64,000 bases of DNA from Ulota crispa (lineage: Eukaryota; Streptophyta; Bryopsida; Orthotrichales; Orthotrichaceae), in contig OY987244.1 in NCBI GenBank assembly GCA_963920765.1, forward strand, positions 24,904,358 through 24,968,357, written 5' to 3'. A model generated the notes under the pieces. It was not told the DNA's origin, ran no database searches, and worked only from the letters and a program-made list of their open reading frames with translations. Shown one piece after another: positions 34,111 through 46,724 of the stretch (positions are counted from its first letter, which is position 1; each line of letters opens with the position of its first letter). The position numbers were made by a program, and so were the translations under genes.

Positions 34111-34370
34111 AACACCATATTTGTTAATTTGGGAAAAATGGAGGTACCATTCTCTACTCCGCCTCAAACCCAAAAAGTTACCTTAAACTAGATTCAATGG
34201 TATGATATTCAAAGTAAGTCACTAAGATTTTTTCCCCTTGAAATCCCTCCTCTCAAGTGAGGGCAGGTGTACAAGAAAAAAAATGCAAAACTTGGTATGA
34301 GGTGATCACCTCAAACTTAGTGAAAGTTCCAAAATGTACCATTTTTCCCAAATTAACGAATATGGTGTTT
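34111..34370. mobile_element. MITE, AACACCATATTTGTTAA family, copy 3 (best preserved)
   Basis: Left end AACACCATATTTGTTAATTT, right end AAATTAACGAATATGGTGTT, nearly perfect inverted repeats of about 30 bp. Length 260 bp, non-coding. Confidence 0.75.
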
Positions 34371-34469
34371 ATAGAAAGTAAATAATACTACATCCCAAAT
34401 AGAAGGCTTGGCTTCATTTAAAATTGAATGCAACAAAAGAAAATCAATGAGTTATTTTACTAATCATTG

Positions 34470-34661
34470 ATGAAACTCAAAGTAGGATATCACAAATCAT
34501 TCCTTTTGCAAACAGATAGAATAATTTAATTGTGTTGAATCTTCAAAGCATTCAACTCAATAAGCGTCAAAGACCATTGTGGAAGAGTTGAGATTGTAGC
34601 ATAACATCCTAGAATAGCTAAAGTTATATCACTGGTACTAAAAATGACTTCGCAAAAGATT

Positions 34662-34693
<32 letters not shown>

Positions 34694-34820
34694 GCCTACA
34701 TTCATTCTCCACTCACTACACAAGGCCATACACAACAATTTTCCACAATTTTCAGTCTTAGTAGATTCATCCTTAAAAAATACTTACCATACAAAACTTA
34801 GCCTGTGCTAGATTTGGAGT
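34470..34820. repeat. Inverted relative of 11950-12310, upstream of the truncated CHAT copy
   Basis: The complement shares long words with 11950-12310. It contains a run of 20 or more T near 34666-34693. It ends about 160 bp before the duplicated CHAT promoter region begins at 34983. Confidence 0.65.
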
Positions 34821-34982
34821 TAGATATTTCTAGATTCTTTTGTATTGGAGAGGAAAAATGCATGCTCTAGAATGTTATAGGGGTGACACACAAAGTGTGT
34901 GGGCAAGTTTCAAGTACTTACAATTACATAAATTTGCCAAAATGAGCATAAAATGCCATCATAACAAACATTCCCATTTAAA

Positions 34983-35391
34983 CGCTCGGGTATGGGGGAA
35001 GGTTACCTTAGTCCGCAGTAGCGTTGCCATTAAGCTGTAGTCCGCCAGTTCAATCACTTTGTGTGGGGAGGGTGACAGATTCGAAGCGGAAAAAAGCTAA
35101 GCTTAGTTGCCTACAGTTGCAACGCGGCAATCGATCGGTCTGGCTGGTAAATCCTTGCCCACCCCTACTCACGTACGTTGAAAGGTTTGAGAAACCGACG
35201 CGCTCGATCTGCCTTTCCGTCTACTGTTGAGGCTGCTTTGACGAAGACCGAAAAGTTGAGTTGAGGAGAAGCTGAGGTGAGGAGTTTAGAAATTCTAGGA
35301 TCTCCGGACCCCAATTTGTTGGTGACTACGGGAACAAGGGTCCAGCGACGATCCCGTGTACAGGCTTACATTGACAATCGCTCAGACAATC
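34983..35391 (+). promoter_or_regulatory. Duplicate of the CHAT upstream region
   Basis: From AACGCTCGGGTATGGGGGAA on, the sequence is nearly identical to the complement of 9599-9192. The similarity stops just before the position where the other locus has its telomere-like word and tandem array; neither is present here. Confidence 0.85.
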
Positions 35392-36723
35392 ATGTGGAGT
35401 ACTATAGAGCAGTATGAGCTATCGACGTCCTTATGCAAAGAAGATCCGATTGTATGTCTGACTACCTTTCTCTTGTGATGAATTGCATGTTAAAATTCGT
35501 AGATTCATGTTGAATCAATGTCGTCATGCATGCCTGCGACAAACGGTGAGCTTAGTCAGTGGCCGCACTGTCCTGCGTGCGCAGAATCAGATGTTTCCGA
35601 AACTAGGAGATTGTGGTCTCATCTTCCAGCGACCCATTGGAGAAGCTGAGAAGCTCGCTGGGATTCTGGCGCAACAGCCCAGTGATCTTCTAGGTGCAGA
35701 AGGGGAGGCTCTTGTGATATTGGAGAGTAGCGCGCAAGAAGCAAAATTCCTTGAGCAATGGTCTCTTGTTGAATTTATTTATAATCAGTTCCTACTTATT
35801 GTGCATAGGAAGCACAAAGAAAACACTTTGCCTCCGGATGTCTGGGTTTTTCTCAACCTTTTCGCTGCCATCCCCTTGACCGATGTTTATCACTTCAGGC
35901 TCAAAACTCCTGATTTCGCTTTCCACACAATCGAGGAGATAAAAAACTCTTGCGCGACTAGGAAAAACCGTGCAAAGCTCTCCCTTGACCTAGAATCTGC
36001 ATTCATGTCCCGTCGTGAAAGCTATAGATTTGAGAATCAGCGAAAGCGTTTCGGAAGTTCTCCCGAAAAGCATGCAGAGTACCTGAAGGAAACCCTCATC
36101 CAATGTACAAACGCTGGGTTCTCTCCGACACTTACTGATATGGATGGCGTGCCCGACCCCATGGGTGCAAAACTATGGCCGTGGTTCTTAGATATGCGCA
36201 CCTGTGCATCACTTTTCCGCATGTGGTATAACGAATTTGGACCGGAGGCTGCAATCTACTGGATGCAACTATGCAAAACGTTGCAGAAGAAGTTCAAGGA
36301 GTACTGTCCCAGGATTGGAAACCGGGAGTTGAAGGGCACTGGATTGCAGCATGCAGAGGAATTTCTTGTCGTGGAAGTCAGAACCAGTTGCCATGAAGCC
36401 GAATGCTACGTCCTGATGGGCAAAGTAGGCGAGGCTATAGACATTTTCTTGGACACGAAAAATAAGGTGAATGAGTGGGAGGATGTCCTTGACAAACGTG
36501 CTCCCGCCCTGTTATTGGAAGTTAATAATAGATTACTGGCTGCTTACTTAGGCATCGAAAGTGATCTTGAAGGTCGTTTCCCTGCTGCTAATGTGGAGCA
36601 ACAAAAAAATAGTGTTGTAGAAGAGATGTTAGCCCTCGTGGATATAGTCATGGAGGATGATAATTTTCGTGTAGAAGACCATCGAATCAAACTGCTGATG
36701 ATGAAGGCCTTGTGGAGCCTTGG
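35392..36723 (+). pseudogene. Truncated CHAT-gene copy: exons 1-2 only
   Basis: Exon 1 is 35392-35451 (MWSTIEQYELSTSLCKEDPI) and exon 2 is 35585-36723, with the same splice sites as the gene at 2351-9191. Encoded residues 21 to about 340 are identical to that gene. From 36548 on, about 20 of 50 residues differ and one codon is inserted. Similarity continues into intron 2 to about 36815 and then ends. No equivalents of exons 3-10 follow, so the CHAT peptidase domain is missing. Reading on into the intron gives a stop immediately (GGG TGA), so an unspliced transcript would encode only the N-terminal region. It could be a dead fragment, or, if expressed, a catalytically inactive version of the N-terminal part. 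Confidence 0.8.
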
Positions 36724-36815
36724 GTGAGCCTACTTCATATCAAATTCTTGCATAATTATGCTATCCCAAGGGTGATTTTGGTATGTCTATCGTATAATTA
36801 AATTTTGATACATTA
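36724..36815 (+). pseudogene. Start of intron 2 in the truncated CHAT copy
   Basis: GTGAGCCTACTTCATAT matches the donor side of intron 2 in the intact gene. Identity is clearly lower than in exon 2 upstream, and homology fades by about 36815. Confidence 0.65.
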
Positions 36816-39004
36816 CACTAGTAATAATATTTAGTGGTGGTATACTAATTTTCATTTTACACCAACATACAAAAAAATACAATTTTTAACATATTTTTAT
36901 GAAAATACCCCTTCAACCTTTAGGTATTTAACATTACACTAGTATTAGTATTTTTTTGTGTTACTCTAATTACAAAGTGTAACATTAAACGTTAACACTT
37001 GGGTATCCCAATTTTTCAAGCCACACAAGAAGTGTTAGTGTACTTTTTGTTAAATTCGTGAATATTGCTACGGGCCACTGCCTAATAGTAACTAAGACCA
37101 CATCCACAAATCTAGTGTGACCATTTACAGTTTGTGGTGTACTGCAATTTTTAGTGTGTTTTTAAGAGCATCTTTAGGGGACCTCAAAAATTCCATTGTT
37201 GAGAAACACAATGTTTATTGTTTTTAGTGTTTTGATCACTTGTATCCCTCACCCCTTCAACAAGGTAAATTGACATTCAATCAATTACAAATCTTCTTGT
37301 TTTCAAAAGTTTTCAAAAGCAAATAGATTCTTCATCAACGATTATTCAATTAAGTGATTGTGAAAGAAAAGGTAATATTTGAAACAGTTGCTGCGCACAA
37401 GGAAATGACAAATTTTGTTGTGTCATAGAGTATATTATGGTAAGTCCATTCATCAACTACTCCCTTTTCATCCAAAATTATTCCCCAACTTGTTATTTTC
37501 TCGTATGGGTAGAGATGCTCTAAGGTCTCCCAATAAATGTCCATTATTCACAATAGTGGACCAATTTTTTTCGTTCCTCTCACTAGTTTCATCCGCTTAC
37601 CTCCAAATTTTTCTTGTTTACTTTTCATCTAATCCTATCACTGAAAACTCCATTTTTCTTACTTTTGAGACCCTGCACTTGATTTGTAGCAAATGCCGTT
37701 CTGTTTGATAATAGGTGTAACAATTCACAAATGAGATATTTTATTTAACTAAATATAGACAGTTCAAAGTCTATAACCACTAACCCATTATGTTGATTTT
37801 TTAGAGATATATACAAAGCATTTTTATATCTGTTATATTTATTCATATATCGGGATCCCATACTTCACTTACATAATGAGAAGTGTTTATACATTTTCCG
37901 TAAACATCTAATATGTCTTGATGTTTTGCGTAGTTTGGAATTAAATTAAAAAAGTCAAATGTTCATAATTATAAAAATAGTCCAGATGCAGGTAAAAGTG
38001 ACATTCAACAAAACAAATGTCACATATTTTGTGGAGTCATAAGAAAATGAAAAAATCCAAATTGTTGAATATGGGTTTTTTTAGCACATTTAGCAGTATT
38101 GCCAATTGAGTCAAGTTATGAAAACCCCACTATTTGAGTTTATTAGTTTGGTCATTTGGTGTATGAATATTGACCAGGGTGGCCAATACTGAGCAGTCAG
38201 GCAGGAGGGTACTGGTGGTTGGATAATTAACTTGCACGTCTGCAATAATAAGCTTGCCAGTGCAAGAGTCTGCGCAGATAGCTATTTGGTCGGACATGTG
38301 AAATTGAATACACCCTACAGTACCTGTGACTAGGAGATGAATAATTCTACCAACCTCCTTGGACAATAGAAGAGGACAAATTTGACTAGTTAAACCAAGT
38401 GTGGCACTTAAAGAGTTAATTTACACGAATTTCATATCTAAATGTTAACCATTCCAAGAAAATATTCGTTAAAGAAATAAACACAAACACGTTTACTCAT
38501 TAAAGAGATAAACACAAACATGTTTACATTCCTTCAAACAAACAAATTGAACTCTTTCAGAAAAATTGCAATTAACATATAACATATATACAGAGAGAAC
38601 TACTAAAGGCACATCTCAAATTATTATAGCCAAATTCCTTGTGAGCATGTAATTTGAGAATTTAAAGCTATTATCGTGATCCACGTGTTGCATCATTCTT
38701 CTCATCAATGCATTACCACACCCTAGAAAGAAAGAAGAACAAACATGGATTTTTAGTGAGCCTTTATTACACCATTGCTATTTATTTTATAAATTCTTGC
38801 TTTTGTGTGATTTTGAAATTCTATATTTTCAAATGCAAATTGCAGCTTCTCAAATTTTATTGGATAAAATCCTAGAACAATAAACTTGAAACAACTCTTC
38901 AAGTCCAAAGCAAGAATTTTAGCATTAAGTTTTTCATGTTGCATGCTCATTGTATACTTTGGATGTTGCTTTAGCAATTTTTTATGAATATACACACATG
39001 TACT
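36816..39004. other. AT-rich stretch, no gene recognised
   Basis: A minus-strand frame at 38130-38366 contains GCIQFHMSDQIAICADSCTG and is slightly protein-like, but I cannot assign it. No repeat termini were found. Confidence 0.3.
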
Positions 39005-39423
39005 TTTGAAAGGGAGGGATTAGGGAGACACCCCCTAGTTGCTAGGGATACACTCCTATATCCCAACTTATTAAATTTGACATTATTATTACGTGGAAAT
39101 ATGAAATAAAATCAAAACAATATTGTAGCGCACATTTGCATTTGTAAAAGTTGCAAACATACAACAAATATGTCTCATTTGCGACATGGTCAAGAGTTAA
39201 ACTTATAAACAAAGGAAAAGACTAATCTTAACTCTTGACCATGTTGCAAATGAGACATATTTGTTGTATGTTTGCAGCTCTTGCAAATGCAAATGTGCGC
39301 TAAAATATTGCTTTGACTTTATTTCATATTTCCACATAATAATAATCTAGAATTTAATAAGTTGGGATATAGGAGTGTCTCCCTGACAACTAGTGGTGTC
39401 TCCCTAGTCCCTCCCTTTTAAAA
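39005..39423. mobile_element. Large foldback element with about 185-bp arms
   Basis: The left arm begins AAAGGGAGGGATTAGGGAGA and the right arm ends TCTCCCTAGTCCCTCCCTTT. The arms are complementary almost without interruption (for example ACAAATATGTCTCATTTGC on both), around a loop of roughly 30 bases near 39196-39228. Non-coding. Confidence 0.9.
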
Positions 39424-42414
39424 TTTCAATAAAAAATTTCAATTAGTCAAGGTCTCATGTGCCATCAGCATTATTGACAAAGGTTTAAGATGCTTATTAG
39501 AAAAAGTAAAGTATATGTCCATGTTGGCAAAAGGTATTGAATCAATTTCTTGGATATGATATGAGTAGGAAGAATTCAAATGAAGGAGTCAAATTGCGTT
39601 GTTGTTAAAGAATTTTTAACTTTCCTAATATTTATAATGAATTGCCATCAATTCTTTGACAAAGTTCTATAGATGAAGTTTCATCCAAACCAGATGCATG
39701 GCATGTTGTTGAAAAGCTCTTGTGAGTATTTTTGGTGAGGTATTAGATTTTCCAATTCAAACTACAGTACAATTCCAGTAACGCAAGAAGTTATTAAATT
39801 TATTTTGACGGTTATGTGTCAAGAGTTGAATTTAGTTACCAAATTTTGTATAGTACTTAGTCACTAAGACACGTCAAAACATGAGCTTCATCAGTAAACC
39901 ATGTTACCAACGTATAATATTTTTCTTGTCTAGATTCTTCTGATTTGTCACACTTACATGCATAACCATCAATTAACTCTTTTGACTTGTTTTTCTCTCT
40001 GTGAAATACAACCACACATGAAAATGCATTTGGTTTTACAGCTACGTTGATTTCCAACAATGCAAATCTCTAAAATAGAATTTACAACCATTGAGTGGCA
40101 CGACAGAAATAATAGTGAAAAAACGTTATTTTGAAACAACTTTCCATAAGAAAGACAATTAATATTGTAACTATACATGCCAGGTATTTTTTGTTATCAA
40201 TTTAGGGTCATTTATGAATGGTCTTTTTAAGCTAATTAGATGGTTTTCAAATTAAACATGTTTACACTATTTTAACAATAGAATATTTGCATATAGAAAA
40301 TTGTTTTAAAAACATCAAGGAATCTATTAAATTTTTAATACATTAATGAAAAGAGTAATTTTTGTGTTATTGGATGGTAAACATATGACCATGAATTTAT
40401 TTTAACCCAATACACAACAAAACAAACTACTAAAACTAGAAATAACTAACAAGTAATGGATATTGGAATTCTTCAAGCTTTGTGTGATTAAAAACCTACA
40501 TTTTTCTCGGGCAAACATAGTTTTTTTTCAAAGGGACATGTTGTATACCCTTATGGGTCTGAACATATTTACAAATTGAAGTGGTAAGAAATAAAAAATA
40601 TTATTGGTAAAAAATCAAACAGAAAAAAAATACTTAAAAATTGACTATCATGGTAACCAATCATTCCATTCTTAGATAGAAAATAACCTATTCTTGAACT
40701 CATTTGTTTACCAAATATTATTTTTACAAATTTTGAACTGTGACCTATTTAAATTTTTATAATAAGAGATCATGAAAGGATTTAGAGTCCGGACGCTCAA
40801 CCCTTTGCATTAGAGGTCAAACTCCAAAGGCCATTATCCCCCATTTGCCTATCTGGCATCACTTTATCATCCAAGTTTGACGGCCTCTCAAAGGAAGTTT
40901 GGGTCTAGACCCAAACTATAGGCAAGAGGTTGTCAGCTCCAACATTTAATGTTGTCAATTTGTGTATTTTGAGCAGGTTCTCTTGGCCTCTTAGCAAAAT
41001 TTGGCCACTCAACCTGATGGCCTCTCAACTAAGCCGGTCATAGTGTGAAGCGGCCCTTATTCTCAAAAAGGTTGTAAGCTTCTGGTAACTATAATGAGAT
41101 CAAATTATAGATTGAGCACTTCAAAAATTGGACATTGAATCATGAATTTGATACACCTACATCTTAGTCATTTTATTATATTGCTTATATTTCTTTTCAC
41201 GGGTATAGTAAAAAATTACTTAGCATGACAAAATTTCTTTCAAAGGTGCAAAGAAAATTACATAGCAAGACACCTTTTTGAAAGAACAATTACAGTTTCT
41301 ACAATGACAATTGCTTTGCAATATGCATCAACGACGCTAGGATGCAAGCCTTGATTAGTGAGCGTGCGAGTCTTGAGCGTGAACTCCATGAGCATAGAGC
41401 CTAAATTCAAACATTTTATAAAAAACAAATGCAAATTTTAGTGTACACACACAAAATTGCATAGCAATTCAGAAGTTTATAGCAAACGTCATAAAGAGGC
41501 CTATGACCGCTGATTTCAACGGGGACCTATGGTTGTGGATTGAATTTCACTTTGATAAGTAGTGAATATGGTCAATTGGTAGATGATGAAATAGATGCAA
41601 GAAGTTGCCAAGTTGATTGACACTTCCATGTACAAGGTACCAAAGGTCCAACACAAAAGGGAGATCAAATGTACACTTGATTCTAATTTCATGTGGTTTA
41701 GTGGAGAGTAAAATTTGCCTCAATCAAAACACATATTATTCATGCACAAACCTAATTGTTTTATTGGAATGTTCAAATCTTTAGATCCATAGACAATATT
41801 GACCCTTTAGAGTGATTGTGGGGCAACATCAAAAACATTGTACCATACACAAATATATGCAATGTGTTTGCAAAGACAAGATTTTAAGATACAAAAAATA
41901 AAAAAGTAAATCATATTTTGTTTTGGCATATAAAACAACAATGCAAGTATGGAACAAGAAAGTTACCACCATAGTTCAAGGGGGTGTTCTATTAGGGGAG
42001 AGCGTTCAAGTTAATGGGATTGTTTGGCAAACAAGCAAAAGGTTATTCAATTGCAAATGTGCTGAAGAATTGTAATATGGGCTAAATTCATAAAGGAAAA
42101 GAAGTTTTTGTAGTACATAGATATGACACATTTGTGCGTGTGTGGAACCAAATGTCTAGCTGGCATAGAATGCAGGCAACATCACTCTTCCAGTTTAAAA
42201 ATCTATGCTCTAATAAATAAGGTCTTCACTATGGAGTAGCTAAAACTCGGTGCGTGGATGAACTTGTCTTTCTCAAAAAATTTATCTTGCAGAATTAGCA
42301 AAATACATAATACAGATGCTTATAGTTAACATACTAATGGCGCCCACTAATAGAAGACACCTCCATAGTCACAAAATCATGGCATATACAAGCTGGAAAA
42401 CTAGCAATAGTAAT
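39424..42414. other. AT-rich stretch, no gene recognised
   Basis: The stretch 40780-41060 is less AT-rich, but every frame is interrupted. No repeat ends were identified. Confidence 0.35.
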
Positions 42415-45400
42415 CTAGTAAATACTTTTGGAGCTTTGTGCCCCAGAAATGAAAATAATGATAGCTCCAAGCCCTGGCAATGGAAGCAAGATAACTCCTA
42501 GTACTATGCCAATTACATTGGCCGCGCTCTCCCACTTGTTCCTTTGCTCAGGTGTTGGGCTGTTAGAATGACAGCAAATGGCACTATTTTTTTTTTGAGT
42601 TGGATATGTGTGTGGATTAGAAGGTGTAACTTCCTTGTACAACATGCATTCAAATGAAGCTATGGTACTAAACAATCACCTCAAGGATAGTAGAGGCTTA
42701 TCTTGCAAGCAAAACCTAGCATACTGCAATAGCATTGACTCTTCACAAGTCCGTTTAGTGCCTGACAAGACTAGCCAAACTTCTGGGACCCCTGGCCAAT
42801 CAAATACCCATTTCTTTTTAGATCCTTGAACACAACACTAAATGTCATCTGGGCAAAACCAAAAGTCTACAAGAGTTTTGATGTGGCTACCATATTCTTC
42901 TTTCTCCCATGGTAAGTTGGTGCTAGAATTCCTTTGCATCCTCTAGCAATTTTTGCCGTGCACTTCATGTTTGTACCACGCTGCTGAGCATGACACTTGG
43001 AATTGAACTTATTATTTATCCTTGCAATGTGCCATTTGGAAGTATCATAGTCACTTTCATAGGGAATAGGAATGTAAGGGGACTGACTTCCAAAAGCTAC
43101 AACATGTGAAGTAGGACTTAATTCCAAAGAACCAACAGTTGATCTTGTCTTAACATGTGGCTAAAAAAATTCATCTTATCTGGACAATATGAGTCACTTT
43201 TGTCACCAATTGGAATATCAGCTTTCTTCTTTGTACTCCCAAAAATTTCCTCTCCTTCTAAATGAGGAATGCATGTTCCTAGATCAACAATGTTTGGTAA
43301 CGCATTAAATGCCAACACTATCTTTCTAGAATCACCAGTACGTCTTGTTGCTCTTAACCTGAGTTTTCTTTTTGAAGGACCGCTCCCAAATGCATTACCA
43401 TGTAGGTACGCTCTATAGTTAGTCATTTGCATCCATGCACGGTGACTATTGTCACATATGGCGTCAAACAAATTGTTATTTTGATTTCCAAACAAATGAA
43501 GCCGTTTATTATGCGCCGTTTTAGACAAGTTGCAAATTGGCATGTTTGCCATTTCCTCTAATTCAATCCTTGCACATGAATGTCATGAACACAAGTTACA
43601 ACTACAAATTGCAATCTATTACATAAACAAGGAAAACACATGTTTAACAGCATTTGGACATAGAACTTTGTCTTTGATGGGTTCAAAATTTCCACTCTAG
43701 AAATTGAAAGAACCAAATTTGTAATGGTAAATCCTTGTCAAATATGACAAATTTGACAGGTGTTCTATTAGTTGTTCATAAAACTAGAATGCAGAAGCCT
43801 CAATTCATACAAATCAAAAACCGCACAACAAAGTTTTACATCACCAATTCAACGAATTGGTGATGACAACTGAGTTTTGTTGGAATGAAGTTGTGCCTAA
43901 TTTACTCTAGAGGTGTGCTTGGTTGTACGTACTACGTACAAACAAAACATACTATTGAGGATTACGCACACACATTTGCCGTATTTTAGGAAATCCAGTA
44001 AAGTGATTGTGAACAACAGTGCATTTGCAAGAAAAAGGTATAACATGAGAGGCCTCCTAGATTAGAATGAAAACAGGGAGAGCTGCAACTTCTCATGATA
44101 GTCCCATACCTTCAAACCTAAATTGTAGGCAACTCAAATGTTAGAGGAGCCATACTTCATTTAGTGTTTAGAGACATTTTGATGATGGCAAGACAAAAAT
44201 TGATTAAAATCTTAGAAAAAAAACAACTTTTGAGATAAACATATACCATTCATGTACAAACACAATAGGGGATAGAAGAATAGGTGTGGAACTTTGTAAA
44301 GTCAATCTTTTGTATTGCAAATACAAGAAACAATTTGGAATCTGCTTGCTATGAACTAAATTTCAATGATTACTATAGAGAACGTGAAGAGACAATAACA
44401 TAGAGTTGGAATGATGAAAGGATTTGAAATAAATGTACCATTAGCATGAATCTATTCCACTGCTGGTAACAAAAGTGCCAAAAGGCAAGCCAATGGTCTA
44501 GATGTGAGAGCGCAACTTCAGTAGCTACACCAGACAACTGCCACCATAATCAAAGGGCTAGGTAACGACTCTCTACTTTGTCAAGAGTACTCAAGTCTTT
44601 GTATTGTTTACAAAACCTTATATGTTGAGTTAGAAAGAGTCATTTATATATTTTTGAGTATGTTTAAGTAGCAAGGTGCTCTAGTGTAGCAAAAAAGTCC
44701 TTTCCCAATTATGCATCACATTCTTAAGTGACCCAAACACAATTTGCACAGCCCTCCAATTTGCCATCGCATTGTCCGCCGTGAACTCTTTGGAGTTGAC
44801 ATTCAACTAACCGTATTGCACCATAACAGCAAGCAAAGATCTTAAGAATTGTACTTGAATCTCTTTGTTTTTTGATTGTGTGTCACATGTAGCAATTGTC
44901 ATCACTTTTCTATATCTTGCATTGTAGACATAACATGCCATTGTCATCCAATTATTTACCGTCTTCATGTGGTTGAACATCATCTACAAAAGCTCCAAAT
45001 CCCCGCCTACTTATATTCTCTTCACAAGATCCACACCACTTCCTGGCCTTTCCGTTAGCATCTTAAATAAGTACACCTTTTCTTTACCCTGCCCAAGAAA
45101 CACACTATGGTGAATGTATTCAAATAATGCCATTTTCTTCATATTCATGATGTTATCAATCACTTAACCTTGGTTATTGCAACTCAAGGACAACATCACA
45201 TTTTGTATGTTTGGGTTGCTAAGGTATTCAAAACGGTCCATGATCTCATCTCGTCTGCGACCATCTAAATCTTCTTCTCTCCAATACCACTGTGAAATAG
45301 ATGGTCCGCAAGGTATTTCTTTCTAGCTGCTAGAGCAATAGCTAAAATTGTAGTCTTTGAGGTTTTAACAATAGCATTTGCCAAAAGATCTTTAATTTCA

Positions 45401-46724
45401 CTTGCTAAATCCATGAACATTCCTTTTGCAAGAGGATGATCCTGCAATCCAAAATGAATGGCAGCTCTATTCATTTTGCTATTAGAGCCAAAGATGTAAT
45501 ACATCCTACAGTCACAAAGCTTTAGGCAACTCAAAGATTCCTACAGACTTTGCACACTACAGTGGAATCTTTGGGAGCAATTTCTCCTACTGAAAACGGA
45601 AAAGTTGTGCAACCAAACCACTTTTTTTCATTTTGGCTGCTAGCTCTCACTAAGTAATCACAATCAGTATTAACATACACAATGTGACCAACACATAATG
45701 CCTTCCGGAATTTGAGATTATTGGCAATTTGTATGTTTGATGTTACCAATTTGCACCAGAAATGATTATTGTAGCGCTTGTCCATACCCTCCGAGTTTCT
45801 TGCAACTGAAGCATTGGCATTTGGTCAACAAGGAGGATGTTCAAAAATGACATCCCCATTAAAAGAAGGGGGCAAAGAATTGACTTTGTACTGCTTAACT
45901 GAAGCATAATCCAAGGTTGACAATTCATTCATAGAGCGGTGCATGCCTAGTAACTTCTTTAGGCACTCTAATATATTGAGCTGCTTTGTAGAGCTAGGGT
46001 GTAGTAGAGGACAAGAACTACCAGATTTGACCTCAACCAATAAAAGAGTTTTAACACTATTGCCATTTGAATTACTCAACATTATGGTACTCCTATTTCA
46101 AATACCGCTATCTTGAATAATAGAAACATCATTGTCCCCGTAATAGTCACTTAATAGATCCCAAACATTATCTAATTCCTTGACCATCACTTCACGTAGA
46201 TTGATCAAGCTTGGTTTAGAGCTACTCACTCCTATGAAAGGGAAAAAACATAGTCGTGAAGGATTGTAAGGCATGTCCATGCTGGATCCACTTGTGGGGC
46301 AAATGCACTTTTGTGTTGTTGGAAGAATTGGAACGGCACAAAGACCATACATTCTAAAGCATCCCTCCTGCAAGTTCCAATATACACCACTATTGTATGC
46401 ACATTTCTCCACTAGTAAGCACTTGACCACAACGCCATTAGTAGACTTCTTTTCTTCCTCAACAAAAAAAGAAGACTCAAAGAAATGAAAACGGACGTGA
46501 AGTAGGTGGTTGGTAACTACAGCTTTCCTGTTGTTGTCTAAAAGAAGGGTCAGCGGTACCCAAACCCCACCTGCCCTAAGAGATGTCATGGCTAAATCAT
46601 TCAACAGCAGTGGCCAAAGGCAAAATAAAAACGTCACATACAATTCACTCTTGTTTGAGTAAAAATTAAAGAAAGCAACGCTGGTATTGATTGAAGTGTA
46701 AGACATTAGATTATATGAAAACAT
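42415..46724 (-). pseudogene. Mutator-like transposase relative with WRKY/GCM-type zinc finger, decayed
   Basis: Reading the minus strand from 46724 downward, one frame covers 46724-45531 with in-frame TGA stops at 46098 and 45825. A -1 frameshift at about 45531 leads into 45534-45265. A cysteine/histidine-rich segment (ALCVGH, DCDYL, CKVC, CLKLCDC, AIHFGLQDHP) resembles the WRKY-GCM1 zinc-finger class that sits at the N-terminus of many Mutator transposases; one expected zinc-binding His reads Gln (GLQDHP). Further down, interrupted frames give NWMTMACYVYNARY, FTADNAMANWRAV, RTFLLH and HWLAFWHFCYQQWN (to about 44450), which follow a DDE transposase-like order. C-terminal pieces at 43552-43118 and 43127-42867 (IFGSTKKKADIP, SKWHIARINN, CTAKIARGCKGI) and at about 42860-42415 appear to belong to the same protein. 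Stops and frameshifts throughout indicate a dead copy. I cannot name the family more precisely. Confidence 0.6.
43839..43865. repeat. Short perfect hairpin
   Basis: CATCACCAATTC and GAATTGGTGATG are perfectly complementary around a 3-base AAC loop. It lies in a gap between pieces of the decayed transposase. No function is evident. Confidence 0.7.

Noticed and set aside
35392..36723. Truncated CHAT copy as a full second gene
   Set aside because: No sequence matching exons 3-10 follows; homology ends about 90 bp into intron 2.
45531..46100. In-frame TGA codons as possible recoding (selenocysteine or stop readthrough)
   Set aside because: A frameshift and other stops follow in the same gene, so ordinary pseudogene decay is the simpler reading.
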